Below, piece after piece: positions 62,634-64,000 of a DNA stretch of 64,000 nt. A program made the translations under genes and the position numbers. Within the stretch, counting starts at the first letter, position 1. Each line of letters begins with the position of its first letter. The stretch is from Streptomyces paradoxus (GTDB lineage Bacteria > Actinomycetota > Actinomycetes > Streptomycetales > Streptomycetaceae), in the NCBI RefSeq assembly GCF_014202475.1, contig NZ_JACHGV010000004.1, positions 62,001 to 126,000 on the forward strand, read 5' to 3'. Below the pieces are notes generated by a model, which saw only the letters and a list, made by a program, of their open reading frames with translations, made no database searches and was not told the DNA's origin.

Positions 62634-62659
62634 GGAATGCGCGCCCCTTAGGATCCGTT
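62634..62659 (+). promoter_or_regulatory. Sigma-R-type promoter of trxBA
   Basis: GGAAT, 18 bp, GTT: an exact match to the S. coelicolor sigma-R consensus (GGAAT-N18-GTT). It lies 70 bp upstream of trxB. Thiol stress would induce the thioredoxin operon through it, as is known for trxBA in S. coelicolor. Confidence 0.85.
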
Positions 62660-62729
62660 GGGTGGGGTGAGAGGTCCCAGAGAATCTCCCCCGGTCGAAC
62701 GACGCAGTCCAGAGACGAGGAATCAAGCC

Positions 62730-63698
62730 GTGAGCGACGTCCGTAACGTGATCATCATCGGCTCCGGGCCCGCCGGCTACACGGCGGCGCTCTACACCGC
62801 GCGCGCGTCGCTGAAGCCGCTGGTGTTCGAGGGTGCCGTCACCGCCGGTGGCGCGCTCATGAACACCACGGACGTCGAGAACTTCCCGGGCTTCCGGGAC
62901 GGCATCATGGGCCCTGAGCTCATGGACAACATGCGCGCCCAGGCCGAGCGCTTCGGAGCCGAACTCGTCCCGGACGACATCGTGGCTGTGGATCTGAGCG
63001 GTGAGATCAAGACCGTCACCGACACGGCCGGCACCGTCCACCAGGCCAAGGCCGTCATCGTCACCACCGGCTCCCAGCACCGCAAGCTGGGTCTGCCCAA
63101 CGAGGACGCCCTCTCCGGTCGCGGTGTGTCGTGGTGTGCCACCTGTGACGGGTTCTTCTTCAAGGACCAGGACATCGCCGTGATCGGTGGTGGTGACACC
63201 GCGATGGAGGAGGCCACCTTCCTCTCGCGGTTCGCCAAGTCCGTGACCGTCGTCCACCGTCGTGACACCCTGCGCGCTTCCAAGGCCATGCAGGAGCGTG
63301 CCTTCGCCGACCCGAAGATCAACTTTGTGTGGGACAGCGAGGTCGCCGAGATCCAGGGCGACCCGAAGCTCTCGGGTCTGAAGCTGCGCAACCTCAAGAC
63401 CGGTGAGATCTCGGACCTGCCGGTGACCGGGCTGTTCATCGCCATCGGCCACGACCCGCGCACCGAGCTCTTCAAGGGTCAGCTGGACCTGGATGAAGAG
63501 GGCTACCTGAAGGTGGAAGCGCCGTCGACGCGCACGAACCTGACCGGCGTCTTCGGTGCCGGCGACGTGGTCGACCACACCTACCGTCAGGCGATCACCG
63601 CTGCCGGGACCGGCTGCTCCGCAGCTCTCGACGCCGAGCGCTACCTCGCCGCCCTGGCGGACGAGGAGCAGCCCGAGCCCGAGAAGACCTCTGTCTGA
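62730..63698 (+). CDS. trxB: Thioredoxin reductase
   Basis: 322 aa. FAD-binding [10 protein letters not shown] at residues 11-20, redox-active C-A-T-C-D near 137 and NADPH-binding G-G-G-D-T-A-M-E-E near 158. It reduces thioredoxin with NADPH. GTG at 62730 follows GAGG; the frame is open further upstream into the promoter. Confidence 0.96.
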   Translation: MSDVRNVIIIGSGPAGYTAALYTARASLKPLVFEGAVTAGGALMNTTDVENFPGFRDGIMGPELMDNMRAQAERFGAELVPDDIVAVDLSGEIKTVTDTAGTVHQAKAVIVTTGSQHRKLGLPNEDALSGRGVSWCATCDGFFFKDQDIAVIGGGDTAMEEATFLSRFAKSVTVVHRRDTLRASKAMQERAFADPKINFVWDSEVAEIQGDPKLSGLKLRNLKTGEISDLPVTGLFIAIGHDPRTELFKGQLDLDEEGYLKVEAPSTRTNLTGVFGAGDVVDHTYRQAITAAGTGCSAALDAERYLAALADEEQPEPEKTSV

Positions 63699-63743
63699 CC
63701 TCTCTCTACCCGCCCCACGCACCAACCAGTTAAGGAGCCCTCC

Positions 63744-64000
63744 GTGGCCGGCACCCTGAAGAACGTGACCGACGACTCCTTCGAGCAGGACGTCCTGAAG
63801 AGCGACAAGCCTGTTCTGGTGGACTTCTGGGCCGCCTGGTGCGGTCCGTGCCGCCAGATCGCGCCGTCCCTCGAGGCGATCGCCTCCGAGTACGGCGACA
63901 AGATCGAGATCGTCAAGCTGAACATCGACGAGAACCCGGGGACGGCCGCCAAGTACGGCGTCATGTCGATCCCGACCCTGAACGTCTACCAGGGTGGCGA
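63744..64000 (+). CDS. trxA: Thioredoxin (partial, cut by the window end)
   Basis: The first 85 codons. [16 protein letters not shown] holds the WCGPC active site; the cis-proline segment S-I-P-T-L is present. GTG at 63744 has AAGGAG upstream. It lies 45 bp after trxB and is co-transcribed from the sigma-R promoter. Confidence 0.95.
   Translation, partial: MAGTLKNVTDDSFEQDVLKSDKPVLVDFWAAWCGPCRQIAPSLEAIASEYGDKIEIVKLNIDENPGTAAKYGVMSIPTLNVYQGG

Overview
The window is chromosomal DNA of a Streptomyces species. It has very high G+C with strong third-position G/C bias. Almost every gene and its order match the Streptomyces core from cydABCD to trxBA on one side of oriC. Streptomyces-specific markers include ssgA/ssgR, leaderless starts, a TTA-bearing regulator, a sigma-R type trx promoter and parS sites of the form GTTTCACGTGAAAC. 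The right end stops inside trxA; in this genus the parA/parB, dnaA and oriC genes follow shortly after, so the window runs toward the origin from left to right.

Layout. 1-7.3 kb: M23 peptidase, then the cydA-cydB-cydCD cytochrome bd operon under a Rex operator. 7.4-12.9 kb: cyclophilin-like protein, histidinol-phosphate-type aminotransferase, LacI regulator, metallophosphatase and a membrane protein. 13.0-17.4 kb: a compact foreign element (about 4.3 kb) with a large serine recombinase, inserted in the 3' end of thiC. It brings its own thiC tail and leaves the displaced native tail at the far end. It also carries a kinase gene split by a 410-bp inversion and two tandem secreted Cys-containing proteins. 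17.3-19.3 kb: thiC with a TPP riboswitch. 19.3-25.9 kb: YibE/F membrane protein, ssgA and ssgR, small membrane proteins, a cupin, ptpA and a cystathionine gamma-lyase-type enzyme. 26-35.8 kb: accessory-type genes (LysR, Nudix, flavohaemoglobin-like protein, GNATs, HbpS/GlcG-like protein, MFS/MarR pair, beta-lactamase-fold protein, a broken gene).

35.8-41.4 kb: replication and translation core (dnaB, MATE exporter, and the rpsF-ssb-rpsR-rplI cluster), with a cluster of DnaA-box-like 9-mers upstream of dnaB. 41.6-52.4 kb: cell-envelope block (FemX, an alanine racemase-like protein, GT87 mannosyltransferase, bifunctional PBP), PadR regulator, inositol-1-phosphate synthase, MFS and a small membrane protein. 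52.5-64 kb: the actinobacterial cluster pcnA - DUF6049-type protein - murJ - pseudokinase - sigM - anti-sigma - trxB - trxA.

The most unusual feature is the thiC-targeting serine-recombinase island with its recoded thiC 3' end and the inverted kinase segment. A second theme is the dense parS array: ten perfect 14-mers and three with one mismatch. Several parS sites form the centres of long perfect palindromes between convergent genes, and one near-match lies inside the TPP riboswitch. No tRNA, rRNA or CRISPR array was seen.
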